A stretch of DNA of 64,000 nucleotides, taken from positions 158,778 through 222,777 of the forward strand of contig NZ_OESG01000011.1 of assembly GCF_900240945.1 (NCBI RefSeq), written 5' to 3'. Position numbers and translations under genes: made by a program. How positions within the stretch are numbered: position 1 is the first letter of the stretch; every line of letters starts with the position of its first letter. Below are positions 22,909 through 31,505 of this stretch, piece by piece. A model generated the notes under the pieces. That model made no database searches, was not told the origin of the DNA, and was given only the letters and a program-made list of their open reading frames with translations. The DNA is from Mycobacterium sp. 3519A (GTDB lineage: Bacteria > Actinomycetota > Actinomycetes > Mycobacteriales > Mycobacteriaceae).

Positions 22909-23901
22909 GTGTTACTGGAGTTCGATGCCGATCAACGGCTGTGGCAGGAGACGGTCCGCGACGCCGTCACCAAGCAGTGCCCGCCGTCCCTGGTGCGCGA
23001 CGTCGCCGAGAACGGCGTCGACCCGACACCGCTGTGGCAGGCCTACGTCGACGGCGGCTGGACAGAGTTGACCGATGCCGAGAACGCCGTCGAGTTGGCG
23101 ATCCTGCTCGAGGAACTCGGCCGCGCCACCGATCCGACGCCCTTTCTCGCGACACTGAGCCAGTACGCGCCGCTCGCAGGCGACCGCTTCGACCCGCAGC
23201 AGGCAGGCGCCGCGATCTACAGCGGCGTCACCGCGCACCGCGACGCCGACGGGTGGGTGCTCGACGGCACCGCACACCATGTGCTCGACGGCGATCGCGC
23301 CGAAAAGCTCGCGGTCGTCACCGAAGCCGGGGTGTTCCTGGTCGACGCCGGCCAAGTGGTGACACGTCGCAGCCCGGTGTTCGATCCCGTGCTGCACATC
23401 GCCGAGGCGTCGTTCGCGGGTCTGCAGGTGCCCGATTCGGACCGGGTCGTCGTCGACGCCGAAAAGGCCCGGCATGTGGCGCTGGCCGGGATGGCCATCA
23501 CCATGGTCGGCGCATGCCAGCGGATCCTGGACCTGGTGCTCGAACACGTCAAGCAGCGTCAGCAGTTCGGCGTGGCGATCGGATCATTTCAGGCCGTACA
23601 GCACAAGGCTGTCGACATGCACGTCGCCATCGAGCGGGCCCGCGCGCTGTGTTACTTTGCCGCGCTGACCATTTCGGCCGACGACCCGCGCAGGAGGCTG
23701 GCCGCGGCGATGGCCAAGGCGGCCGCAGGGGAGTGCCAGGCACTGGTGTTCCGGCACGGCCTGCAGTTGTTCGGCGCCATGGGATTCACCTGGGAGAACG
23801 ACTTGCAGTTCGCACTCAAACGGGCCAAGGCAGGCGAACTGCTCCTTGGCGGCGCGGCCGAACACCGGGAAGTCATCGCGAACGAATACAGGCCCTTCTG
23901 A
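22909..23901 (+). CDS. Acyl-CoA dehydrogenase, short alpha-type subunit
   Basis: A 330-residue acyl-CoA dehydrogenase, shorter than the usual 380-390. The C-terminal half is well conserved (KQRQQFGVAIGSFQAVQHKAVDMH and FRHGLQLFGAMGFTWEND), but the N-terminal flavin-binding domain is compressed. GTG 22909 has AGGAGG 6 nt upstream. The next dehydrogenase gene overlaps by one base. Pairs of unequal FadE proteins encoded side by side form the alpha2beta2 heterotetramers used for steroid side chains and other bulky acyl-CoAs in mycobacteria; this pair fits that arrangement. An operator palindrome lies 46 bp upstream. Confidence 0.9.
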   Translation: MLLEFDADQRLWQETVRDAVTKQCPPSLVRDVAENGVDPTPLWQAYVDGGWTELTDAENAVELAILLEELGRATDPTPFLATLSQYAPLAGDRFDPQQAGAAIYSGVTAHRDADGWVLDGTAHHVLDGDRAEKLAVVTEAGVFLVDAGQVVTRRSPVFDPVLHIAEASFAGLQVPDSDRVVVDAEKARHVALAGMAITMVGACQRILDLVLEHVKQRQQFGVAIGSFQAVQHKAVDMHVAIERARALCYFAALTISADDPRRRLAAAMAKAAAGECQALVFRHGLQLFGAMGFTWENDLQFALKRAKAGELLLGGAAEHREVIANEYRPF

Positions 23902-25076
23902 TGCAGCTGACCTTTGATTCCGACGTCGAGGAGTTCCGCGCGGAGTTCGCGGCCTTCCTCGACGAGCATCTGCCCGCAGAAGCCGACACGTTGGACCGGC
24001 CGAAGTCGGTGTCGCACATGCCGCAGTGGGCCCGCGACTGGCAGCGGCTGCTGTTCGACAACGGTTGGCTGCTGCCGGCCCAGCCGCCGGAGTTCGGCGG
24101 CCGCAACGCCACGGTGCTGCAGCAGTTCGTGCACCTCGACGAGCTGTGCAGGCGCCGCATCTACCACAGCTTCAATCCGCAGGGCGTCAACATCGTTGCC
24201 GCGTCGCTGATTTCGTTCGGATCCGACGAGCAGAAGCACCGCTGGGCGGTGCCGGTGCTCCGCGGCGAGATGACCGCGTCGCTTGGCATGAGCGAGCCGA
24301 GCGCGGGTTCGGACCTGGCGTCGCTGCGCACCCGCGCTCAGCTGGACGGCGACCACTTCGTGGTCAATGGGCAGAAGGTGTGGACGTCGGGCGCGCACGA
24401 CGCCGACTTCCTGCTGACGTTCGTGCGTACCGACCCGGATGCGCCCAAACACAAGGGCATCAGCGCGCTGATCATTCCGACGGACACTCCAGGAGTGGTG
24501 TGCCGTCCGTTCGCCGATATGACCGGGCAGGACAACCTCGACTTCAACGAGGTGTTCTTCACCGATGCCCGGGTGCCCGCCGAGAACCTCGTCGGCCCGC
24601 TCAACGGCGGCTGGGGGGTGGCGAACGGATCCCTCGGCCACGAGCGCACCATGATGTGGCTGGGGTTCGCCGACCGGATCGACAACATGATCGCCGACTT
24701 CCGGCCCCGCACCGCGCTGGAACGCGATCAGTACGCCACCACGATCATGGACTATCAGGCGCTGCGGGCGATGGGGTCGGCGGCGCTGGCCCGCGCGGCG
24801 CGCGGTGAGATGGACACCGCGTCGGTGTCGGTGCTCAAGCTGTTCGGATCCGAGGCCGAACGGCAGGCGATGGAGAACGCGTTGACCGCCGCCGGCCCCG
24901 ACGGGCTCACCCACCCGTCGATGTCGGGCCCTTACGCGCACATGAACCTCGACCACTACTTCGCCAGTTGGTTCGAGCGCTATGCCCGCAGCTTCGGCGG
25001 CACCATCGCGGGCGGCACGTCCGAGATCCAGCGCAACATCATCGCCACCCAGGTACTGGGCCTGCCGCGGCGCTGA
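23901..25076 (+). CDS. Acyl-CoA dehydrogenase, second subunit
   Basis: A 391-residue acyl-CoA dehydrogenase. It has the FAD/substrate signature LGMSEPSAGSDLASLRTRA, the following V.NGQKVWTSGAHDADF sheet region and the C-terminal GGTSEIQRNIIATQVLGLPR. The start overlaps the preceding stop (TGATG). The residue corresponding to the catalytic base cannot be fixed by eye. With the shorter protein upstream it probably forms one heteromeric dehydrogenase that introduces the alpha,beta double bond of the first beta-oxidation round. Confidence 0.92.
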   Translation: MQLTFDSDVEEFRAEFAAFLDEHLPAEADTLDRPKSVSHMPQWARDWQRLLFDNGWLLPAQPPEFGGRNATVLQQFVHLDELCRRRIYHSFNPQGVNIVAASLISFGSDEQKHRWAVPVLRGEMTASLGMSEPSAGSDLASLRTRAQLDGDHFVVNGQKVWTSGAHDADFLLTFVRTDPDAPKHKGISALIIPTDTPGVVCRPFADMTGQDNLDFNEVFFTDARVPAENLVGPLNGGWGVANGSLGHERTMMWLGFADRIDNMIADFRPRTALERDQYATTIMDYQALRAMGSAALARAARGEMDTASVSVLKLFGSEAERQAMENALTAAGPDGLTHPSMSGPYAHMNLDHYFASWFERYARSFGGTIAGGTSEIQRNIIATQVLGLPRR

Positions 25077-25081
25077 GTCCG

Positions 25082-25849
25082 GTGACCGAGACGCTCATCC
25101 TCGACCGGCCCCGGCCCGGTGTGGTTGTGCTGCAACTAAATCGGCCGAAGCGGCTCAACGCGATCAACGAGGTGATGCGCGACGAACTCGCGCAGACCCT
25201 CGCAACGATCAGCGCCGACGCCTCGGTATCCGTCGTCGTGCTCACGGGCGCGGGCCGCGGATTCTGTTCGGGTATCGATGTGCGCGACTTCGGGCCGACC
25301 CCGCTCGAGGCGACTGACCCGGCGATCGACCGATTGCGGTTCCAGGAAGCCATGGCCGCGCTGCCGCAGGCGATTTGGCATCTACCGCAGCCGGTGATTG
25401 CCGCCGTCAACGGGCCGTGTGTCGGCGCCGGCTTCGCACTGTGTCTGGCATCCGACATCCGGATCTGCTCGACGGCGGCCACCTTCGGCAACGGTGCGAT
25501 CCTGCTCGGGCTGTCCGGCGCCGAGATGGGCATGAGCTACCACCTGCCCCGGATCGTCGGCACCAGCGTCGCCGCCGACTGGATGCTGACCGGCCGCACG
25601 GTGTCCGCTGCCGAGGCTGACCGGCGCGGCCTGGTCAGCGAACTGGTCGAACCGGAGCGCCTGCTGCAGCGTGCGCTGGAATTGGCCTCGGGCATCGCGG
25701 AACTCGCGCCGCTGGGGGTGCGGATGACCAAACGCGCATTGCAGGTGAACACCGACGCGACGAGTCCGGACGCGGCGATGGAACTGGAGAACCGCAATCA
25801 GGTGCTCACCCACGCGACCGACGAGGCTGCGGCACGACGGAAGCGTTGA
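25082..25849 (+). CDS. Enoyl-CoA hydratase/isomerase (crotonase) family protein
   Basis: A 255-residue crotonase starting at GTG 25082, 5 bp after the dehydrogenase stop; a longer frame reaches back into that gene but lacks homology. The oxyanion-hole strands are visible as GRGFCSGIDVRDFG and NGPCVGAGFALCLASDIRI. At the position where hydratases have the first catalytic Glu the sequence reads GLSGAEMGMSYHLPRIVG, so a Glu is present near there. The enzyme likely adds water to, or isomerises, the enoyl-CoA made by the dehydrogenase pair upstream. Confidence 0.9.
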   Translation: MTETLILDRPRPGVVVLQLNRPKRLNAINEVMRDELAQTLATISADASVSVVVLTGAGRGFCSGIDVRDFGPTPLEATDPAIDRLRFQEAMAALPQAIWHLPQPVIAAVNGPCVGAGFALCLASDIRICSTAATFGNGAILLGLSGAEMGMSYHLPRIVGTSVAADWMLTGRTVSAAEADRRGLVSELVEPERLLQRALELASGIAELAPLGVRMTKRALQVNTDATSPDAAMELENRNQVLTHATDEAAARRKR

Positions 25850-25862
25850 GAGGGGACGAACA

Positions 25863-27158
25863 ATGGCGTGGGACTTCTCGACCGACCCCGAGTGGGCCGA
25901 ACAACTCGCATGGGTGGACGACTTCGTCCGGTCGGAGTGCGAACCGATCGACCTGATCGTCAAGGAGTCACACGACCTCAACGATCCGGTGCGCCAGGCG
26001 TTGATTCCGCCGCTGCAGCAGATCGTCAAGGATCGCGGCCTGTGGGCCACCCACCTCGGTCCGCACCTCGGCGGTCCCGGCTATGGCCAGGTGAAACTGG
26101 CTCTGCTGAACGAGATCCTGGGCCGATCGGAGTGCGCGCCCATCGTGTTCGGGTCCCAGGCTCCCGACTCCGGCAACAGCGAGATCCTGGCCCACTACGG
26201 CACGCCCGAACTCAAGAAGCGGTACCTGGAGCCGCTGCTGGACAACCGCATCGTGTCATGCTTCTCGATGACCGAACCGCAGGGCGGCGCCGACCCGAAG
26301 GTGTTCACCACCACCGCCACCCAGGACGGCGACCACTGGATCATCAACGGCGAGAAGTGGTTCTCGTCGTTCGCGTCGATGGCGTCCTTCATCATCGTGA
26401 TGGCGATGACCGATCCGGACGCGCCGCCCTACGAACGCTATTCGATGTTCGTCGTGCCCGGTGAGAAGCCCGGCATCAACGTGCTGCGCGACGTCGGGCT
26501 GGGGCATCAGCCGCTGGGCGGCGGCCGTGAGGGCTATGTCCGCTACGAGAACGTCCGGGTGCCTGCGGATCACATGCTCGGGCCCCGCGGTGGCGCGTTC
26601 GTGGTGGCCCAGACCCGGTTGGGCGGCGGACGGATTCACCACGCCATGCGGACCGTCGGCCTGGTCCGGCGCATCTACTACATGATCTGCGAACGCGCGG
26701 TATCGCGGTACACCCAGGGCGGCCTGCTGTCGGACAAACAACTCGTCCAGGAGATGGTCGCCGACTCGTGGATGGAGATCGAGGCGTTCCGCCTGCTCAC
26801 CCTGCAGACGGCGTGGAAGATCGACCAGCACAACGACTACAAGGCGGTGCGGGCCGACATATCCGCGGTCAAGGCGATGATGCAGAAGGTGCTGCACGAC
26901 GTTTCGGCCCGCGCCCTGCAGTTGCACGGCTCGTTGGGCACCACACACGAGATGCCGTTCGTGCAGTACCTGACCGAGTCGTTCGTGCTCGGGCTGGCCG
27001 ACGGCCCGACCGAGGTGCACAAGGTGACGCTGGCCCGGCTGCTCCTCAAGGATCAGAAGCCGGCACCCGACATGTTCCCGTCGGAACACCTGCTTCGGCT
27101 ACGGGAAGCGGCCGAGGCGAAGTTCGCCGACAAGCTGGCCGGGATCAAGCGGTCATGA
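25863..27158 (+). CDS. Acyl-CoA dehydrogenase (third, long)
   Basis: A 431-residue acyl-CoA dehydrogenase with a slightly extended N-terminus (MAWDFSTDPEWAEQLAWVDDFVRSECEPID). The flavin signature is FSMTEPQGGADPKVFTT, then IINGEKWFSS; the C-terminal QLHGSLGTTHEMPFVQYL and GLADGPTEVHKVTLARLLL are conserved. Its length and the GP.EVH ending match the FadE group acting on branched or aryl-acyl-CoA. The upstream spacer has GAGGGGA. It is followed by the SDR with a 4-bp overlap. Confidence 0.92.
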   Translation: MAWDFSTDPEWAEQLAWVDDFVRSECEPIDLIVKESHDLNDPVRQALIPPLQQIVKDRGLWATHLGPHLGGPGYGQVKLALLNEILGRSECAPIVFGSQAPDSGNSEILAHYGTPELKKRYLEPLLDNRIVSCFSMTEPQGGADPKVFTTTATQDGDHWIINGEKWFSSFASMASFIIVMAMTDPDAPPYERYSMFVVPGEKPGINVLRDVGLGHQPLGGGREGYVRYENVRVPADHMLGPRGGAFVVAQTRLGGGRIHHAMRTVGLVRRIYYMICERAVSRYTQGGLLSDKQLVQEMVADSWMEIEAFRLLTLQTAWKIDQHNDYKAVRADISAVKAMMQKVLHDVSARALQLHGSLGTTHEMPFVQYLTESFVLGLADGPTEVHKVTLARLLLKDQKPAPDMFPSEHLLRLREAAEAKFADKLAGIKRS

Positions 27159-27940
27159 CGACGTCGTGTGAGGGCAAGGTGGCGTTGGTGACCGGCGCAA
27201 GCCGCGGCCTCGGCAAGGCGATCGCACAACGGCTGGCCGCCGAGGGCGCGACGGTCGCGTTGACCGCCCGCACCATGGAGCCCGACCCGAAATATCAAGG
27301 CTCGCTTCGGCAGACGCGCGAGGAGATCGAGGCGGCGGGTGGCACCGCGATCGCGGTTCAGGCTGATCTGTCCGACGTCGACGACCGCAATCTCCTCTTC
27401 AACGAGGTGGTCGATGTCGTCGGGCCGCCCGACATCCTGGTCAACAACGCCGCCGTCACATTCCTGCGTCCGCTCGACCAGTTCCCGGAGCGGCGGGTGC
27501 GGCTGATGATGGAGATGCACGTGCTGGCCCCGCTGCACCTGACTCAGCTGGCGATACCCGCGATGCGCGAGCGCGGTCGAGGCTGGGTGCTCAACGTGAC
27601 ATCGGTCGGCGGTGATCTTCCGGACGGTCCGCCGTTCTCCGAATTCGACCGCTCGGCGGGTTTCGGCATCTACGGAACGGTCAAAGCGGCCCTCAATCGG
27701 TTGACGAAAAGCCTTGCCGCCGAACTGTTCGACGACGGGATCGCCGTCAACGCCGCGGCGCCGACCAATCCGGTCGCCACCCCGGGCGCGGGCACGCTGG
27801 ATTTGGCCAAGACCGACACCGAGGACATCGGGCTCATCACCGAGACCGCGTTGAGGCTGTGCACGGGCGATCCGAAGGTGTTGACCGGACGCATCGCCCA
27901 CACGCAGACGTTCCTGCGTGAAGTCGGTTGGCTGACCTGA
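27155..27940 (+). CDS. SDR-family oxidoreductase
   Basis: A 261-residue short-chain dehydrogenase. The start ATG 27155 overlaps the FadE stop (ATGA). The cofactor motif is TGASRGLG, followed by ALTARTMEPDP (an Arg that favours NADP), NNAAVTF, Ser in LNVTSVGG and Y-x3-K in YGTVKAALNRLTKSL. Between the Rossmann start and strand 2 there is a PDPKYQGSLRQT insertion found in a subset of mycobacterial SDRs. It is the last gene of the beta-oxidation operon and may be the hydroxyacyl-CoA dehydrogenase of that set. Two stem-loops follow. Confidence 0.9.
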   Translation: MTTSCEGKVALVTGASRGLGKAIAQRLAAEGATVALTARTMEPDPKYQGSLRQTREEIEAAGGTAIAVQADLSDVDDRNLLFNEVVDVVGPPDILVNNAAVTFLRPLDQFPERRVRLMMEMHVLAPLHLTQLAIPAMRERGRGWVLNVTSVGGDLPDGPPFSEFDRSAGFGIYGTVKAALNRLTKSLAAELFDDGIAVNAAAPTNPVATPGAGTLDLAKTDTEDIGLITETALRLCTGDPKVLTGRIAHTQTFLREVGWLT

Positions 27941-27942
27941 CC

Positions 27943-28013
27943 CCCACGTGCCGCGAACGTGGGTTACCCGCACAAAAAAGGCGGTGTGGGCGTAGCACAA
28001 GCCCACACTCGCC
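27943..28013 (+). terminator. Two consecutive stem-loops after the beta-oxidation operon
   Basis: First stem: CCCACGT (27943-27949) with ACGTGGG (27957-27963), 7-base loop. Second stem: GGCGGTGTGGGC (27980-27991) with GCCCACACTCGCC (28001-28013), 9-base loop and one bulge. An A-run (27974-27979) lies between them. Together they probably stop transcription before the amidase gene. Confidence 0.6.
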
Positions 28014-28042
28014 GATGATTTGTCAGGCACGATGTGCACACC

Positions 28043-29404
28043 ATGTCCGACATCGCCATGCGGCCCGCCCACGTCCTTGCCGAGGCCATCGCTCGGCGCG
28101 AGCTGTCCAGCCGTGAACTGCTGGAGCACTACCTGGCCCGGGTCGAACGGCTCAACCCCGCGTTGAACGCCGTGGTCACCGTCGACGCCGATGCCGCGCG
28201 GCGCGCCGCTGACGACGCCGACGCCGCGTTGGGCCGCGGCGAGGTCGTCGGGCCGCTGCATGGCGTGCCGATGACGGTCAAGGACACCTACGAGACGGCG
28301 GGGATGCGGACGACCTGCGGGCTGCCCGCATGGGACGGTGTCCCCGACCGGGACGCCGACGCCGTGGCCCGGCTACGTGCGGCCGGTGCGGTCATCTTCG
28401 GCAAGACCAATACGCCCACACTGGCGGCGGACCTGCAGACCGTCAACAAGATCTTCGGCGTCACCAACAATCCGTGGGACACGTCGCGCACCCCTGGCGG
28501 GTCGTCAGGAGGCTCCGCCGCCGCGCTCGCCGCAGGCCTGACGGCTCTCGAATTGGGCAGTGACATCGCGGGATCCATTCGGGTGCCGTCCAATTGGTGC
28601 GGCACCTGCGGGCACAAACCGAGCTGGGGTGTGGTGCCGCAGCGGGGTCATCTGCCCCCGCCGCCCGGCGCCCTCGCTGGCACCGACCTCGCGGTGATGG
28701 GCCCGATGGCACGTGACGTCGCGGACCTCGAGTTGGCGCTCGACATCCTCGCCGGACCGGATGCGCAGCGGGCGGTCGGGTGGCGGCTCGAGTTGCCTGC
28801 CGCGCGCGGAAAGTCGTTGTCGCAGTTGCGGTTGGCGTGCTGGCTGGATGACCCGGCGTACCCGGTCGAGAACGACGTCCGTGGTGTGCTGGAACAAGCC
28901 GTCACCGCGGTGACGAAAGCCGGCGCCCGTATCGTCGAAACGCTTCCCCCCGTGGCGCTACCCGATCTGGTGGCACTACACATGGAACTGTTGACTCCGC
29001 TGACGGATCGATCGTCGACGCTGTTGCACCGCGACTGGCTGGCCGCCAACGAGCGACGAGAACGATTGCGCGCGGCGATGGCGGACTACTTCCGCGGTGT
29101 GGACGCACTTTTGACGCCGGTGGCCGTGGTCCCGGCGATACCGCATGACCACCGTAAACCTTTGACCAGCCGAGAGATTCATGTCGACGACCGCACCCGT
29201 TCGTACCTCGACCTGTTCGGCTGGGTCGGCCTCGCCACGGTGGCGTATCTGCCCGCGACCGTCGTCCCGGTCGGCTGCACAGCACAAGGCCTACCGGTCG
29301 GAATTCAAGTCGTCGGGCCGTATTTGGAGGACCACACCACACTCGCGGTGGCACGGTGCATCGAAGAACTGCTCGGTGGCTTCGTGCCGCCGCCCGGATA
29401 CTAA
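28043..29404 (+). CDS. Amidase-signature (AS) family hydrolase
   Basis: A 453-residue amidase. The Ser-cisSer-Lys triad can be placed: Lys in GVPMTVKDTYET, the cis-Ser in TPGGSSGGSAAALAAG and the nucleophile Ser in SDIAGSIRVPSNWCGTCGHKP. Length is normal. ATG 28043 is preferred to GTG 28034 because a CACGAT box at 28028-28033 could place the transcript start at the ATG; no ribosome site is seen. It is monocistronic and its stop overlaps that of the convergent secreted-protein gene by 4 bp. Substrate (amide or ester) unknown. Confidence 0.92.
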   Translation: MSDIAMRPAHVLAEAIARRELSSRELLEHYLARVERLNPALNAVVTVDADAARRAADDADAALGRGEVVGPLHGVPMTVKDTYETAGMRTTCGLPAWDGVPDRDADAVARLRAAGAVIFGKTNTPTLAADLQTVNKIFGVTNNPWDTSRTPGGSSGGSAAALAAGLTALELGSDIAGSIRVPSNWCGTCGHKPSWGVVPQRGHLPPPPGALAGTDLAVMGPMARDVADLELALDILAGPDAQRAVGWRLELPAARGKSLSQLRLACWLDDPAYPVENDVRGVLEQAVTAVTKAGARIVETLPPVALPDLVALHMELLTPLTDRSSTLLHRDWLAANERRERLRAAMADYFRGVDALLTPVAVVPAIPHDHRKPLTSREIHVDDRTRSYLDLFGWVGLATVAYLPATVVPVGCTAQGLPVGIQVVGPYLEDHTTLAVARCIEELLGGFVPPPGY

Positions 29405-29838
29405 ACTCGCTGGAGCGCGAAGGTCCAGGATTGCGTTCCCGGTGGTCCGTTGAAACACCCGGTGTCGTATTGCGAGTCGATGGTTCCGGCCAGCGTCACT
29501 TCGTTCCAGGTGTAGGTGTCCCGTGTCGGCATGGCGTAACCGGGCAAACATTGCAGGCCGTCGGGCACGTCCACCGTCAACGTATACGTGCCGTCGACCA
29601 GGTGCGCATAACCCTGGTAGTACGCGTAGAACTTCAGCCGCGGAATCCCACTGACGTAAACGCAGTCCGTGCTCGGGGGTGAGCAGTATGAGACGAACCA
29701 GACCCACGACGCGCGGTCGTACCTGCTGGTCAGCACGTCATAGTTGGCCAGCGCCATCATCGCGTTGGCGGGCGGGGCGATCACCGTCGCGGCGGCGGCG
29801 AGCGCGGCCGTCGCGATCCCTGCTAGCACCGACTTCAT
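29401..29838 (-). CDS. Secreted protein of unknown function
   Basis: A 145-residue exported protein. The first 26 residues form a Sec signal (MKSVLAGIATAALAAAATVIAPPANA) with an ANA cleavage site. The mature part has four Cys (YCSPPSTDC, QCLPG, TGCFNGPP) and many Tyr/Trp, giving a beta-rich, disulfide-stabilised domain. GGAGGG stands before ATG 29838. Its general layout (WxV.S.C..C early, DG..C..G mid, F-A-L at the end) resembles the secreted protein at 48174, so both may belong to one family of mycobacterial envelope proteins without known function. Confidence 0.82.
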   Translation of the reverse strand: MKSVLAGIATAALAAAATVIAPPANAMMALANYDVLTSRYDRASWVWFVSYCSPPSTDCVYVSGIPRLKFYAYYQGYAHLVDGTYTLTVDVPDGLQCLPGYAMPTRDTYTWNEVTLAGTIDSQYDTGCFNGPPGTQSWTFALQRV

Positions 29839-29908
29839 CGTCGTCCCTCCGTCCAACTCACCCCGATGGGGGCCTATCAAACCAGTTCATCGTCGGATTG
29901 TGTCGTGA

Positions 29909-31285
29909 TCAGTCGATGACGGCGGCTTCCTTGCGCTCGGTGATCGGCCGGGCCAATTCCTGTTCGTCGCAGATGCGTTGCAGCTTCTCCAGTGTCTCGT
30001 CGAGGCCGGGGCCCAGCGGCTTGCTCGGGGTGAACGTCGCGGGCAGGTGCTTCATGCCCTGGATGACGCCGATGGTCTCGTAGTGCTCGGTGCCCTCGGG
30101 GTCGCAGACATAGTCTGCCATCCGGTCCAGCACGGCGGTGAGCATCGACTTGAACACCGTACGCGCGACGTTGGAGCCGACGCAGCGGTGCACACCGATG
30201 CCGAAGCTGAAGTGCCGGTTGCCCTTTCGCTCCATGACGAGCTCGTTCGGGCGCTCGAATACCGACGGATCGCGGTTGGCCATCGCCCAGGAGATCCAAA
30301 GCCGCTCGCCCTCTTTGAACTTCGTGCCCTCGACCTCGACGTCGTCCGAGAAGGTGCGGCCGTCGCCGGGGGCGGGAGTGAAGAAGCGCAGGAACTCCTC
30401 GGTGGCCGGGTTGAGCAGGGTGTCGCGTTCCCGGCTGAGCAGCTCACGCTGGTCGGGGTGGTCCGACAGCCACTCCAGCGCGTGCGCGGTCAACGCGGTG
30501 GTGGTGTCGAACCCGCCGCCGATGATCAACCCCAGGTTGCCCAGGATCTCCAGGTCGGGGGCGGGTTCACCGTCGATGCGCAGTTGCAGCAGCGCATTGA
30601 TCAGGCCCGGTCGCGGGTTCTCCCGGACCTCCATCATCGTGTTGATCATGTCGATGCCCATCTGCCGATTCATCTCGGCCACTCGCGGGGCGTCGGGCGA
30701 ATGTTCCGGCGTGGACACCGACAGGTGGGCCGGTTCGCTGTACACCGGCCACTTCTTCAACTCGATGCCCATCATCGCCAGCGTGAGCACGGCGGGCACG
30801 ATGTTGGCGAGATCGTCGACGAAGTCGATGCGTCCCGATTCGATCTTCTCGTCGAGCGCGGCCCGCACGATCTCGTCGACGAACGGCTGCCACCTCTTGA
30901 CCGCGGCGGGGGACAGATAGGGGTTCAGTGCGCCGCGGTAGATGCTGTGCTCGGGCTCGTCCATCTCCAGGATGCCGCCGCGCACGACCGTCGCGCGTTG
31001 CGCCTTCGGAATGGTGATGCCTTGGTAGGGCGTCTCCCCTGAGAGGTCGTGATGATTGGAAACCGCAGGGCAGCGCGCCAATTCGAAGACGTGCTTGCTG
31101 TCCGCGGCGACCCAGTGCCCGTTGTAGGTATCCGACCACGCCATCGGGCACTTGGACTGCATTTCCTCGGTGATCTTCTCGAACTGCAGCCGGTACTCGG
31201 GAGTGTGGCGATCGAAGTGGTAGCGGTTCTTCTTGCGGTCGCCGTCGGCGTCGGCGCCCCCGACGATGTGATCGACGGTGCTCAA
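29909..31285 (-). CDS. Cytochrome P450
   Basis: A 458-residue P450, longer than its neighbours because of an extended C-terminus after the haem region (GMKHLPATFTP...ERKEAAVID). I-helix GGGFDTTTA, ExxR in EEFLRFFTP, haem ligand C368 in FGIGVHRCVGSNVAR. TTG 31285 is preceded by AGGGAGA. The last residues (LQRICDEQELARPITE) may form an added helix. It is co-transcribed with a ferredoxin 10 bp upstream and with two SDRs, one of the mycofactocin type, which suggests hydroxylation followed by alcohol oxidation. Confidence 0.92.
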   Translation of the reverse strand: MSTVDHIVGGADADGDRKKNRYHFDRHTPEYRLQFEKITEEMQSKCPMAWSDTYNGHWVAADSKHVFELARCPAVSNHHDLSGETPYQGITIPKAQRATVVRGGILEMDEPEHSIYRGALNPYLSPAAVKRWQPFVDEIVRAALDEKIESGRIDFVDDLANIVPAVLTLAMMGIELKKWPVYSEPAHLSVSTPEHSPDAPRVAEMNRQMGIDMINTMMEVRENPRPGLINALLQLRIDGEPAPDLEILGNLGLIIGGGFDTTTALTAHALEWLSDHPDQRELLSRERDTLLNPATEEFLRFFTPAPGDGRTFSDDVEVEGTKFKEGERLWISWAMANRDPSVFERPNELVMERKGNRHFSFGIGVHRCVGSNVARTVFKSMLTAVLDRMADYVCDPEGTEHYETIGVIQGMKHLPATFTPSKPLGPGLDETLEKLQRICDEQELARPITERKEAAVID

Positions 31286-31295
31286 GGTCTCTCCC

Positions 31296-31490
31296 TTATT
31301 CTTCGATCGAGATGGCCTGTTCCGGGCACGAGTGCACGGCTTCCCGAACGGCGTCCTCCTGATCGGCGGGAACGATTTCGTTCACCGGCGACGAGGTGCC
31401 GTCAATGTCGCTGAGCTCGAACGCATCCGGGGCGATCATCGAGCACAGCGTGTGCCCCTGGCAGCGCGCGGAATCAACGAAAACCTTCAT
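31296..31490 (-). CDS. 3Fe-4S ferredoxin, P450 partner
   Basis: A 64-residue ferredoxin with CQGHTLC and SCPEQAI; His stands in the place of the fourth Cys, as in the ferredoxin at 10846. A GGGAGA site precedes ATG 31490. It lies between the mycofactocin-type SDR and the P450, 10 bp ahead of the latter, and is the natural electron donor for it. A stretch of acidic residues (ADQEDAVREA) offers a docking surface. Confidence 0.9.
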   Translation of the reverse strand: MKVFVDSARCQGHTLCSMIAPDAFELSDIDGTSSPVNEIVPADQEDAVREAVHSCPEQAISIEE

Positions 31491-31505
31491 GGCGTTTCTC
31501 CCGGA

